Shown: piece by piece, positions 44,663-52,445 of the stretch
How the letters are laid out: every line of letters starts with the position of its first letter
How positions within the stretch are numbered: the first letter of the stretch is position 1
Assembly (NCBI GenBank): GCA_000403495.2
Contig: KE159810.1
Coordinates: forward strand, 524,599 to 588,598
Source of the DNA: Lachnospiraceae bacterium 10-1
GTDB taxonomy: Bacteria; Bacillota; Clostridia; Lachnospirales; Lachnospiraceae
Direction of reading: 5' to 3'
Length of the DNA stretch: 64,000 bases
Translations under genes and position numbers: made by a program
Notes under the pieces: model-generated
Databases searched by the model: none
What the model was told of the DNA's origin: nothing
What the model saw: only the letters and a program-made list of their open reading frames with translations

Positions 44663-45238
44663 TTATTTCTTCCTTACAATATCCACAATCCACTCCGGCT
44701 GTGGTAAATCAATCTCCTGATTTGTGGCGTAGCGCTCCGCAATTCCCTGAATACAACACCAAAAAGCATTGGAAAACACCCTGGGATCCCCATCTTTTAT
44801 GGTTCCCTCCTGCTGCCCCCATTCAACAATCGGTACAAACTGTTCAATTGTATTTACCTGCAGGGCTATTTTCCGAATATGCTCCGGTGTTGCTTCACTT
44901 CTCTGGGCCTGTGCCATAAGCACAAACATTTTGGCCGTAACAGGGTGTTTTTTCATGTACGCAAACAATTGCGTTGTAAATTGAACAAAGAAATCAATTG
45001 CGTGCTTACATTTTTGCTCTGCCGGATAAGCGGTTGCCTCCACCCCCATTCGTATTAACTCTTCATATAATTTTTCTTTGGATTCAAAATAATGAAACAT
45101 AAGTCCGGTACTCATGTTTGCCTGCGCTGCAATATCTGTTATCTTTGTGGCTGCATATCCCCTGCTTACAAATAATTCCAGCGCCGCACATAGAATTTCC
45201 TGCCTTCTTTTCTCTTTTTGCTCTTTTCTTGTTTCCAA
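44663..45238 (-). CDS. TetR/AcrR family regulator
   Basis: This 191-residue regulator has the N-terminal TetR helix-turn-helix (ILCAALELFVSRGYAATKIT, DIAAQANMSTGLMFHYFESK) and a helical ligand-binding domain. It is the first gene of the operon with the CrtI-like oxidoreductase and has a palindromic operator overlapping its own promoter, so autoregulation together with control of the oxidoreductase is likely. Confidence 0.9.
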   Translation of the reverse strand: METRKEQKEKRRQEILCAALELFVSRGYAATKITDIAAQANMSTGLMFHYFESKEKLYEELIRMGVEATAYPAEQKCKHAIDFFVQFTTQLFAYMKKHPVTAKMFVLMAQAQRSEATPEHIRKIALQVNTIEQFVPIVEWGQQEGTIKDGDPRVFSNAFWCCIQGIAERYATNQEIDLPQPEWIVDIVRKK

Positions 45239-45283
45239 TTTAAGCTCCTTATTTTTAACTGCTAATCCATTAAATTCTTATTC

Positions 45284-45330
45284 ATTGAATTTATATTCAA
45301 TATAATAACACGGAAATAGATATTTGTAAA
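45284..45330 (-). promoter_or_regulatory. TetR promoter and palindromic operator
   Basis: On the minus strand TTTACA (45325-45330) and TATTAT (45302-45307), spaced 17 bases, form the promoter. The perfect 7-bp palindrome ATTGAAT-N4-ATTCAAT (45284-45301) directly follows the -10 box, a typical TetR autoregulation arrangement. Confidence 0.6.
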
Positions 45331-45360
45331 CAACGGATGCCATCCTTATGTTAATAAAAA

Positions 45361-45394
45361 ATGTCCCACACCGTAATCAATACTGTTGGGACAT
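45361..45394 (-). terminator. Terminator of the histidine-phosphatase gene
   Basis: ATGTCCCA and TGGGACAT pair around an 18-base loop, followed on the minus strand by TTTTTTATT. It lies 36 bases past the stop of the phosphatase 3' fragment. Confidence 0.7.
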
Positions 45395-45429
45395 CCTTTT
45401 TCTCTTATTCCTTATATAAAATATTTTCT

Positions 45430-45657
45430 TCAAACAAATTGCAATACTCCATCTGTCTCAATCTCATACAGATTATATGACCGAATTTTCATACAGGTAT
45501 TATCCTCAAAAACAAATTCTACTATCCAGGGCATTAAATTTTTAATTCTTTCAAAATCAGAAAAGCCAAATGTTTTGTCATAATAATTAATGACAGTACT
45601 CAGTGCAGTCCCATGGCTTCCAATAACAACATTTTTCCCCTTAAAACCAGTTAACAC
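45430..45657 (-). pseudogene. Histidine phosphatase, 3' half (split by element)
   Basis: The 75 codons read LTGFKGKNVVIGSHGTALST (the second catalytic His in SHGTA) to the end of a phosphoglycerate-mutase-type phosphatase. The apparent GTG start is an artefact of element insertion. The 5' half is at 51871-52263, on the far side of the integrated element; joining the halves at the TGTT core gives continuous GEMLTGFKGKN. Confidence 0.92.
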
Positions 45658-45721
45658 TTGATTTTACGGTGATAAGGAAGTATTTACAACAACTATCATT
45701 AACGCTGACAAACAGAGTGCT

Positions 45722-45760
45722 AAAAGGACGAAAATCCCAAATAAAAATTTTCGTCCTTTT
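45722..45760 (-). terminator. Terminator of cargo operon
   Basis: AAAAGGACGAAAAT and ATTTTCGTCCTTTT form a perfect 14-bp stem with an 11-base loop, 28 bases past the stop of the second cargo gene. A T-run follows on the plus strand, protecting the cargo from the element end. Confidence 0.75.
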
Positions 45761-45787
45761 TATTATAAATTTGTTGTATTAATATAT

Positions 45788-46528
45788 TTAGGCTGACTTA
45801 TTCCAATTAGGATAGTCAATTAGAAGGACAATTTCTTGAACCGTTTGTCTTAATTCAAATTTGAATTTGTCAAAATCAGATTTGTGAGCAAAAAACCGCC
45901 TGTTATGAGCACTTAAATCACCATACTTTTTTACTTCCTTAATGTAGCTTGATAAATTTCTGCTTACATTCCATTTGTTAGAATTTATAAACTTAGGAAT
46001 TAAATCACTTAAATAAAAAAAGTTCCCGTTATTATCTTTTATTTCGTTTTCGATATTATATCTTTCAAAGCATTCGATAATGAGTGTTTCAAGTAATTTT
46101 CGCATCATAACCAAAGAAGCATCATATAAACCAGCTTCATAACATGCACACATTTGAAAACCGATTTTTTCAAGATAGTATTGTGTATTTCTTAATATGT
46201 CTAACGGAAATAATTCATCGGATACAGATATTGAAATACATTCACCCATAATATTAGATATTTCTTTTTGAGCTTGTCTGGTTAATTTGTATCCCAATTT
46301 ACTCTTAATAAATATAGCATTTTTACCAGAAGAAAATTTACTCATATATGATGATATATTAGAATAAGGCTGTAAGTGTAACTTATCAAAACAATTATTT
46401 ATATCCCTTGGAAGCACCCAACTGTCATCATTAATCGTTAAAAAGTATATAAAAAATTTTATTTGCTCACTGGCCTTCAAATTATCAAATCCATTTATTT
46501 TTTGAATAAAGCCTTCTAAGTTTTCCAT
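45788..46528 (-). CDS. Cargo protein B: winged-helix plus DUF4145-like domain
   Basis: I do not recognise this 246-residue protein as a named family. The first ~90 residues look like a winged helix (EQIKFFIYFLTINDDSWVLP, IKSKLGYKLTRQAQKEISNI). The second half recalls DUF4145-type helical domains: YDASLVMMRKLLETLIIECF, then VKKYGDLSAHNRRFFAHKSD with the usual AH ending. DUF4145 domains are often attached to restriction and defence proteins. The ATG shares its A with the stop of cargo gene A, so the two are translationally coupled. Base composition is AT-richer than the recombinase end of the element. Confidence 0.65.
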   Translation of the reverse strand: MENLEGFIQKINGFDNLKASEQIKFFIYFLTINDDSWVLPRDINNCFDKLHLQPYSNISSYMSKFSSGKNAIFIKSKLGYKLTRQAQKEISNIMGECISISVSDELFPLDILRNTQYYLEKIGFQMCACYEAGLYDASLVMMRKLLETLIIECFERYNIENEIKDNNGNFFYLSDLIPKFINSNKWNVSRNLSSYIKEVKKYGDLSAHNRRFFAHKSDFDKFKFELRQTVQEIVLLIDYPNWNKSA

Positions 46529-47424
46529 TATTTATTTTGCCCTTCCGATATAGTATGTTCAATCAAATTGATTCCCCTTATAGTAATGCTATAATTTCCA
46601 TTCTCAACATTTGCATAACCGTATCTTGAACTACAAACATCTCTTAAATTACCCGCTAAATCATTGGGGATTTTTGTTCCTAATTCTCTCCAACACGTAA
46701 ATATAATATCTCCATTTATATCTCCAGTATATTCATAAATTTGTTGCAGATAATAGATAATTGTTGCAGTAGTATTTATATTACTTGTAGGCTTTACTTC
46801 ATTTACAAAATCTTTCAAACCTTTTCTTGAAGTCGTAGTCGATAAATCTAAGTCTTTGATTAATTGAAATTGCTTACCTTTGGAAACCTTTTTTGTTTTT
46901 GCTTTATTTTCACTAGAATTTTCACGTGATAGTATTTCGTTTATTTTTATCTGTCCTTCTGATCGAACAGCATATTCATCATCATTTAAAGCAGATAAAT
47001 AATTATTTGAAACTACAGAAGTTAGGCTATTAAAAAAATTGTTGCTCCTACTGGTCGTCATGCGATTGGTAACATTATACATTTCTTTAATTTCTGTACG
47101 AGAGACAGACCTTGTTCCAAAATCGGATGCATAAAAAGCATACAATAATATCCATTCGGATTCCGACTTTGGCAAACACTTTAACGCAACTTCTTTTAAA
47201 GAAGGATAGTTATTATCAACGGTATTATTACACAATTCTTTATTATTTTGTGTAATCAAATTAGACTGATAACTTGACGCAGGAAAATGTGCTTTTGGAA
47301 TTTTACTTAACTCGCCAAGCCCATTCTCTCGCAACTCGTTTAACATAGTTTGAACTAACTCGCCATCCCCCTCTAGTTGAAGTGATAATTCACCGATTGA
47401 AAGGCTTAATTTTAAATTTGACAT
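46528..47424 (-). CDS. Cargo protein A: tandem winged-helix-like protein
   Basis: This 298-residue protein starts MSNLKLSLSIGELSLQLEGD, followed by a polar linker and two segments that resemble each other and the N-terminus of cargo protein B: SEWILLYAFYASDFGTRSVS with NNYLSALNDDEYAVRSEGQI, and TATIIYYLQQIYEYTGDING with YGYANVENGNYSITIRGINL. Both end in a strand plus helix typical of winged-helix folds. No catalytic motif is visible. AAGGAGG lies just upstream. It heads the two-gene cargo operon with a promoter embedded in an inverted repeat. Confidence 0.65.
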   Translation of the reverse strand: MSNLKLSLSIGELSLQLEGDGELVQTMLNELRENGLGELSKIPKAHFPASSYQSNLITQNNKELCNNTVDNNYPSLKEVALKCLPKSESEWILLYAFYASDFGTRSVSRTEIKEMYNVTNRMTTSRSNNFFNSLTSVVSNNYLSALNDDEYAVRSEGQIKINEILSRENSSENKAKTKKVSKGKQFQLIKDLDLSTTTSRKGLKDFVNEVKPTSNINTTATIIYYLQQIYEYTGDINGDIIFTCWRELGTKIPNDLAGNLRDVCSSRYGYANVENGNYSITIRGINLIEHTISEGQNK

Positions 47425-47445
47425 TTTCCGACCTCCTTTTTTACA

Positions 47446-47519
47446 ATCATAACATAACTTCCATTTATGTTCAATAATACATAAATAAAAATTTCATTGA
47501 TTTCAATGGTGTTGAACAT
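47446..47519 (-). promoter_or_regulatory. Cargo promoter with operator-like repeats
   Basis: On the minus strand TTGAAC (47469-47474) and TATGAT (47446-47451), spaced 17 bases, form the promoter. The -35 overlaps one arm of an inverted repeat, ATGTTCAA (47467-47474) / TTGAACAT (47512-47519), and between the arms lies a second palindrome CATTGA-N2-TCAATG (47495-47508). Confidence 0.6.
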
Positions 47520-47773
47520 TTGTTACGCTATAGAGCACCATTTTTGAGGACAGACGTATAAAACCCTTGCCCCGCCATTTCAACGCCCGCAAAGCCGCAT
47601 AAATTAAGGATAAAATAACCTCTACTGCGTAACAATCCCCATAATAAATTGAGGGCGCAAGCGGTCTATCCGATTGCACCCTCTTGATTACCCAAAAGCA
47701 AAGGCGGGAAAAGCTGTCAAGGGCGCGTAGCGCGAAGTTTACCCTTGACAGCTTTTCCCGTCTTTGCTACTTC
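47520..47773. repeat. Non-coding interval with a 27-bp near-perfect inverted repeat
   Basis: Arms at 47697-47723 and 47742-47768 (AGCAAAGGCGGGAAAAGCTG / CAGCTTTTCCCGTCTTTGCT and inner bases) pair over 27 positions with a single mismatch. The 18-base loop itself contains CGCG-TAG-CGCG. It sits just downstream of the HTH gene and may be a strong terminator or a DNA/RNA structure used by the element. The remainder of the interval shows no gene. Confidence 0.75.
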
Positions 47774-47977
47774 CTATCGGTCGAAGCGGAATTTCAATAT
47801 GGCTTCAACCAGTTTCGCCTTTAACCTATCCTGTGTATCGTCATTGATATGCCCCTTATACATAGACAGATATTTGATGTGTGCGGTGTAATATCGCAAT
47901 ACTGCGTCTACCGCTTCCGGCTCTCCGGCAACGGCTTCTTCGATTACCTCAAAAGGTATCAATTTTTTATTCCTCAT
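47774..47977 (-). CDS. Helix-turn-helix protein of conjugative-transposon type
   Basis: This 67-residue protein (IPFEVIEEAVAGEPEAVDAV, then LRYYTAHIKYLSMYKGHIND) matches the small HTH domain that accompanies sigma-like regulators in Tn916-type elements. It overlaps the end of the sigma-like gene by 11 bases and is translated after it. Confidence 0.85.
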   Translation of the reverse strand: MRNKKLIPFEVIEEAVAGEPEAVDAVLRYYTAHIKYLSMYKGHINDDTQDRLKAKLVEAILKFRFDR

Positions 47978-48407
47978 GTTTCAATCTCTCCCATTCTTTC
48001 CGTAACTGTTTCAGTGCAACATTTCTTCTGTGGTTTATCGTACTTCTGCAACGCCCGTACAGCCTGCCGATTGCTTTATCACGATAACCGATGAAGTAAT
48101 ATAGTAACAAAACTTCTTGCCTTAACTCCGGCAATTTTGATAATGCCGTTGCTAACCGTTCATCATCAACAATAACTTCCTTTCCCAACACAAGAAATGC
48201 GGTCGACTTGTCCTGCTTTTCAAAGTAACTGTCCATAACAGACGGTTCAAAATATCGTTCCGACATCAGATAGTCAAGGGATATTTCCCGTTCCATTTTC
48301 CGCTTCAAATCCCGCCATGCGTTTATGGCTTCATGGCGCAGGACAACCTTGCAGAACGCATGAAAAGCATATTCAATATGTTCCATGAATTGTTCAGAAT
48401 ATCTCAT
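47967..48407 (-). CDS. Sigma-70-like regulator of conjugative-transposon type
   Basis: This 146-residue protein has a short region-2-like part and a C-terminal region 4 (LSKLPELRQEVLLLYYFIGY, then RDKAIGRLYGRCRSTINHRR). Such proteins are found in Tn916/Tn1549-like elements, where they control excision and transfer gene expression. GGGGG(T)GAG precedes the ATG. It is co-transcribed with the small HTH gene. Confidence 0.85.
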   Translation of the reverse strand: MRYSEQFMEHIEYAFHAFCKVVLRHEAINAWRDLKRKMEREISLDYLMSERYFEPSVMDSYFEKQDKSTAFLVLGKEVIVDDERLATALSKLPELRQEVLLLYYFIGYRDKAIGRLYGRCRSTINHRRNVALKQLRKEWERLKHEE

Positions 48408-48756
48408 TTTCTCTCACCCCCTTTCTTCCCAGTAGGGGGCTATTACAACAAAACCTATGCAGAATATATCCGCATAGGTTCTTGGGTAATATGAGTTATT
48501 AAAACATACTAAATGATATGTGTATTCATATTCATAGGCGTAATAGTCCTTGTTAATTGTTTGGCTTTTTTTGACAGATAAATGACTATTCTATTTTGTT
48601 GCTGACATACTTTGCATTTCATCACGATTCCCCTTTGTTATCCGTAAAATAAGTCTGCTGACTTGATAGAAATTTCTTTATTGAACATAAAAAGAACCGA
48701 CAAACTGTGATTCTTATCACAAGTCTGTCGGCTCTGCGTCTTATGCGTCTGGCTCT
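48408..48756. other. Non-coding interval inside the element
   Basis: No gene is seen in these ~350 bases. The interval separates the sigma-like gene from the KTR gene and presumably holds the sigma-like gene promoter. A weak inverted pair (ACATACTAAATGATATGTGT) lies near 48505-48524. Confidence 0.4.
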
Positions 48757-48924
48757 TTATTGTTTTTGGATAACTGTTATTTGCAAATCCTTTACGTCAA
48801 TTAAATTTTCCTGTCTGCACTTCGGGCAGTAGAGAGGAAAGTTCTTTAACTCCGTATCTGTCCTAATTTTCAATCGTGTCTTATTGCCGCAAACAGGGCA
48901 TAATATCCATTTGACTTTATCCAT
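48757..48924 (-). CDS. Cysteine-rich KTR-domain protein
   Basis: This short gene encodes 55 residues, MDKVKWILCPVCGNKTRLKI and CPKCRQENLIDVKDLQITVI, with two CPxC pairs forming a zinc ribbon and the KTR motif. Such proteins are regular members of Tn916-like regulatory regions. It lies two bases from the XRE gene. Confidence 0.85.
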   Translation of the reverse strand: MDKVKWILCPVCGNKTRLKIRTDTELKNFPLYCPKCRQENLIDVKDLQITVIQKQ

Positions 48925-48926
48925 TT

Positions 48927-49139
48927 TTATTTCGATTTTTTCTCCTCCTCTACCGTAAATACTTCCTCAATCGTTACACCAAAAACTTTTGCTATATTCC
49001 ATGCCAAAACTAAAGAAGGGTTATATTTTCCTTTTTCAAGATTTCCGATAGTTTCACGACGCACACCCACTTTTGAAGCTAATTCCTCCTGCTTCATATC
49101 AAATCTCGCCCTATACTCCTTTATTCTGTTTTTAATCAT
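48927..49139 (-). CDS. XRE-family regulator
   Basis: The 70-residue HTH protein ([40 protein letters not shown]) is of the short single-domain type and overlaps the end of the DUF3796 gene. The pair XRE-DUF3796 is common in Clostridia and often autoregulates. Confidence 0.85.
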   Translation of the reverse strand: MIKNRIKEYRARFDMKQEELASKVGVRRETIGNLEKGKYNPSLVLAWNIAKVFGVTIEEVFTVEEEKKSK

Positions 49140-49482
49140 TTTTTGCATTTAACCTCTCTCTAATTTCCATTATAAAAGTTGAAAAAGCAAAAATGGCTAT
49201 TGATACTCCAAATCCCAATGCTGTTCCGGCTGCTAATGGATTGCTGCTAAGATTGAAATGTGACAGTATCAAGGTTGCGGATGTTGTAATTAAGAGGTTT
49301 GATACAAACGCAAAAGTAGCGCATTTCCTCATGTTTTCAATAAACATTTCATCGGGATTTACCCAGAAATATTCAAAGAATAGGGCAAACGCAAAAAAAC
49401 ATAGGAATAAGGGTTCCTCACCCAAAATCCCCCAAAATCCTAACAGAGAAAGAAAACCTATACAGCCATACCAATTTTTCAT
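49132..49482 (-). CDS. DUF3796-type membrane protein
   Basis: This 116-residue protein has four hydrophobic segments ([74 protein letters not shown]) and the central WVNPDEMF motif. Its function is unknown; it is paired with the XRE regulator. Confidence 0.8.
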   Translation of the reverse strand: MKNWYGCIGFLSLLGFWGILGEEPLFLCFFAFALFFEYFWVNPDEMFIENMRKCATFAFVSNLLITTSATLILSHFNLSSNPLAAGTALGFGVSIAIFAFSTFIMEIRERLNAKND

Positions 49483-49528
49483 CGTGTTACTCCTTTTTAT
49501 GTGGTGTATTTCGCACTTTGTGTTATAA

Positions 49529-49919
49529 ATATACCACGTTATTTTCGATATGTCAATCTCAAATAATGTGTTCTATTCTAGTTGACGAACAGAACTGTAC
49601 AGACATACTCTAAAACCACATTACAGCTCATAAAAACTTCGGTTTTTCTTTATCCATATTTGGCATTTTCCAAACTTCCCCGTATTAAGAAACAAGGAAA
49701 ACTTTTTGAAGAATTTTTCTCAAAACTCCGTCAAAACCGCCCTGTGCGGTGTTGTAGGTAGTGAGAGGGTTTTCAAAAGGGTTTGGGATTCTTCCCAACA
49801 AGCAAAATCTGTCCGGCAAGCCATAGCGCGGACGGGCAGATTTACGGAAATGGGTACCCGTTTCCTATGCTTGCTCCGAAACTTATCACTTTAGCAAATG
49901 CGGAAAGGAAGGGAAAAGA
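49529..49919. other. Non-coding interval within element, mobilisation-region scar
   Basis: No intact gene is seen over about 390 bases. The base composition rises toward the right, and inverted pairs (e.g. CGTCCGCGC-type, ATCTGTCCG/CGGACGGGCAGAT near 49808-49842) suggest the remains of an origin of transfer or relaxase gene lost by deletion. Confidence 0.35.
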
Positions 49920-50120
49920 ATGGATTGGGAACCAGAAATCAAGGACAGCGGCTATCTGCCGGAAAAAGGGAAACCGACAGAGGAAACCGTCTGCTACAAA
50001 ATCGGCGGCACATACTATGAAGTGTCTACCTCCTGCGGCGGCTCGGAACGGCTCCGCGACAAGATGATACGGCTCATAAAATCGGAAACCGTCAAACCGC
50101 CCAATGACAAACAGGGATAA
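49920..50120 (+). CDS. TnpW-like transposon protein
   Basis: This 66-residue protein (MDWEPEIKDSGYLPEKGKPT, then CYKIGGTYYEVSTSCGGSER and LRDKMIRLIKSE) matches the small TnpW-type proteins encoded before the large serine recombinases of Tn4451/Tn1549-like elements. GGAAGGG lies upstream of its ATG. Its biochemical role is unknown. Confidence 0.82.
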   Translation: MDWEPEIKDSGYLPEKGKPTEETVCYKIGGTYYEVSTSCGGSERLRDKMIRLIKSETVKPPNDKQG

Positions 50121-50182
50121 GTGCGCTATAATAAAGTTAGCACTACTGTTTGTCGGGCGTTCATTACAGGAGGAATGAACAT

Positions 50183-51814
50183 ATGACAGCAAATACATAT
50201 AAGCCCGGACAGATAACAGCATTATACGCCCGTCTTTCGCAGGAAGATACGTTAGAAGGCGACAGCAACAGCATTGTAAACCAGAAAGCAGTCCTTTCCA
50301 AATATGCGGCGGACAATGGCTTTTCCAATCCTGTTTTCTTCATTGACGACGGTGTATCGGGCGTGACGTTCGACAGACCCAATTTTAACCGCATGATTGC
50401 AGAGATTGAAGCCGGAAACGTGGCGACGGTTATTGTCAAGGATATGTCAAGGTTAGGGCGCGATTATCTGAAAGTCGGCTACTATACGGAAATCTTTTTC
50501 GTAGAGCGTGACGTTAGATATATCGCAATCAATGACGGTGTGGACAGCGCAAAGGGGGATAACGATTTTACCCCGTTCCGCAACCTGTTTAATGATTTTT
50601 ACGCCAAAGACACAAGCAAAAAGGTACGGGCAATCAAGCGGGCGCAAGGACAGGCGGGGGAACATCTGACAAAGCCGCCCTATGGCTACATGGTAAGCTC
50701 TGCGGACAAAAAGCTATGGATTGTGGACGAGGAAGCCGCCGCTGTGGTGAAACGGGTTTTTGATTTATGTATCGGTGGGAAAGGTCCCATGCAGATAGCA
50801 AAAATCCTCAAAGAAGATAAGGTACTGACTGCCAAAGCCCACTACGCAAAGAAAAAGGGGAAAGCACTTCCCGAAAATCCCTATGACTGGAGAGATAGTA
50901 CCATTGTCGGTATTTTGGAGCGTATGGACTACTGCGGGCATACGGTGAACTTCAAAAGCTATTCCAAATCCCACAAGCTGAAAAAGCGGATTCCTACCAC
51001 AAAGGAACAGCAGGCGGTTTTCTATAATACCCATGAAGCGATTGTGGAAGAGGCAGTTTTTGAACGGGTGCAGGAACTAAGGGCAAACAAACGCCGCCCC
51101 ACAAAAGCGGAAAGACAGGGATTGTTTTCTGGATTGGTATATTGTGCAGACTGTGGGAGTAAACTACACTTCGCCACTTGTAAGAGTTTTAACGGTTCAC
51201 AAGACCATTACCGCTGTGCAAAGTATAAGAGCAATACGGGAAGCTGTACGGCGCACTTTATCCGCGAAGAAGTGTTGAAGCAGATAGTATGGAGCAGGAT
51301 ATTTGATGTGACTGCCCTTTTCTTTGATGACATCATGGCTTTCCATGAAATGATGTACGCACAACGCTCTGCCGAAACGGAAAAGGAAATGAAGCGCAGA
51401 AAACGGGAAGTCGGACAGGCAAAAAAACGGATTGTAGAACTTGACCGTATCTTCAAGCGGATTTATGAGGACGACATAAGCGGCGCAATCAGTCACGACA
51501 GATTTTTGAAGCTGTCCGCAGAGTATGAAGCGGAACAGCGGGAACTGGAAGAAAAGGTCAAGGCAGACCAGCAGGAAGTCGATACCTACGAACAGAACAA
51601 AAGCGACTTTGACAGCTTCGCCGCGATTATCCGCAAGTATGTAGGGATAAAAGAACTCACTCCCACAATCGTCAATGAATTTATCAAGAAAATCATAGTC
51701 CATGCGCCGGAAAAGGTGGACGGGAAACGGGTACAGAAAGTAGATATTGTTTTCAATTTTGTAGGGGAAATCAATTTCCTTTCTGTCACGCAACCGAAAC
51801 GGCAAGGCGCATAG
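50183..51814 (+). CDS. Large serine recombinase (TnpX-like, DUF4368)
   Basis: The ATG at 50183 has AGGAGG upstream, giving 543 residues. The resolvase domain begins ITALYARLSQEDTLEGDSNS with catalytic Ser19 and continues with VKDMSRLGRDYLKVGYYTEI. The recombinase domain (PPYGYMVSSADKKLWIVDEE), a zinc ribbon (YCADCGSKLHFATCKSFNGS, CAKYKSNTGSC), a long coiled coil, and a C-terminal DUF4368 follow. It catalyses integration and excision of the element through a short core sequence. It reads outward toward the right end of the element. Confidence 0.95.
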   Translation: MTANTYKPGQITALYARLSQEDTLEGDSNSIVNQKAVLSKYAADNGFSNPVFFIDDGVSGVTFDRPNFNRMIAEIEAGNVATVIVKDMSRLGRDYLKVGYYTEIFFVERDVRYIAINDGVDSAKGDNDFTPFRNLFNDFYAKDTSKKVRAIKRAQGQAGEHLTKPPYGYMVSSADKKLWIVDEEAAAVVKRVFDLCIGGKGPMQIAKILKEDKVLTAKAHYAKKKGKALPENPYDWRDSTIVGILERMDYCGHTVNFKSYSKSHKLKKRIPTTKEQQAVFYNTHEAIVEEAVFERVQELRANKRRPTKAERQGLFSGLVYCADCGSKLHFATCKSFNGSQDHYRCAKYKSNTGSCTAHFIREEVLKQIVWSRIFDVTALFFDDIMAFHEMMYAQRSAETEKEMKRRKREVGQAKKRIVELDRIFKRIYEDDISGAISHDRFLKLSAEYEAEQRELEEKVKADQQEVDTYEQNKSDFDSFAAIIRKYVGIKELTPTIVNEFIKKIIVHAPEKVDGKRVQKVDIVFNFVGEINFLSVTQPKRQGA

Positions 51815-51870
51815 GAACTCGAAAAGACGGTACAGCCCTTGTAATTGGGGCTATACCGCCTAATCTGAAA

Positions 51871-52263
51871 TTACTTCCCTCTAACCGTAAACATTTCACC
51901 TAACGCTCTTATATTTCTGCTTTGCACTTCATTCAAACTTTCGCCATCAGTCAGCTTATAATCAAAATTTTCCCACTGTTTCCTGCTAAATGTATTAAAG
52001 TCATCTATCCATTCATTTCCTATTTTCCGTTCCCGAAAATCATCTATAATTTCTATTTCCAGATTTACCGATTCCGCAAAGTCAGCAATTGTATCAACTG
52101 CCCGTTTATACGGGCTTGATAATGCAGCATCAATACGCTTATCCAGCAAAAATTTCTTAACAAGTTTTCTGTCCTGTAATCCTTTATTTGAAAGTTCTCT
52201 CGATAGATCGTCATGATTATCATAATTGGGTTCAGCATGTCTGACAAAATATATGGTTGTCAT
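51871..52263 (-). pseudogene. Histidine phosphatase, 5' half (split by element)
   Basis: Starting at the ATG at 52263 (GGAGGG upstream) the frame gives MTTIYFVRHAEPNYDNHDDL with the RHA catalytic motif and continues to NEVQSRNIRALGEMF, where it enters the element and stops. Fused in silico to 45430-45657, it would be a phosphoglycerate-mutase-type phosphatase of roughly 200 residues. Confidence 0.92.
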
Positions 52264-52279
52264 TTTTCCCTCCATGCCT

Positions 52280-52423
52280 TTATCCTTTATCTTCTGTGTC
52301 AATTTGAAACTTGTCTTCCGGACGTTCGTATTCTATTTTAAATCCTAATACTTTCGTGTAGAATTCTCTGGATTTATTAATATCAGTGACAGTTAATTCC
52401 GGTATCAGTTTATTAAATTTCAT
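52280..52423 (-). pseudogene. VOC (glyoxalase/bleomycin-resistance) N-terminal stub
   Basis: Forty-seven codons, MKFNKLIPELTVTDINKSRE and FYTKVLGFKIEYERPEDKFQ, form the start of a VOC-fold protein that stops after about 40% of its usual length. The 3' part has been replaced by the phosphatase gene start. The product cannot form the paired VOC fold. Confidence 0.8.
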
Positions 52424-52445
52424 AATTAACCCACGCCTTCTTACT

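Larger units (their letters stand above)
45653..51893. mobile_element. 6.2 kb integrated element with serine recombinase
   Basis: The element is bounded by a 4-bp repeat TGTT (AACA on the plus strand, 45653-45656 and 51890-51893) and splits a histidine-phosphatase gene. Its ends are imperfect inverted repeats: TTTACGGTGATAAGGAAGTA at the left (from 45663) and TTTACGGTTAGAGGGAAGTA at the right (read on the minus strand from 51891). It carries a large serine recombinase, a TnpW-like protein, DUF3796, XRE, KTR, sigma-70-like and HTH proteins typical of Tn916/Tn1549-type elements, but no relaxase or conjugation genes. The left third is a more AT-rich two-gene cargo. It is probably a deletion derivative or a small mobilisable element. 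Confidence 0.9.

Noticed and set aside
45430-45657. A complete small phosphatase-like protein with a GTG start
   Set aside because: It lacks the RHA motif; the other half lies across the integrated element, so it is a fragment and the GTG arises from the junction.
48505-48524. Inverted pair as a riboswitch or attenuator of the sigma-like gene
   Set aside because: The stem is short and AT-only, with no supporting terminator or conserved leader.
51197-51805. 202-codon minus-strand reading frame
   Set aside because: It is the antisense shadow of the serine recombinase, which has complete catalytic and zinc-ribbon motifs on the plus strand.
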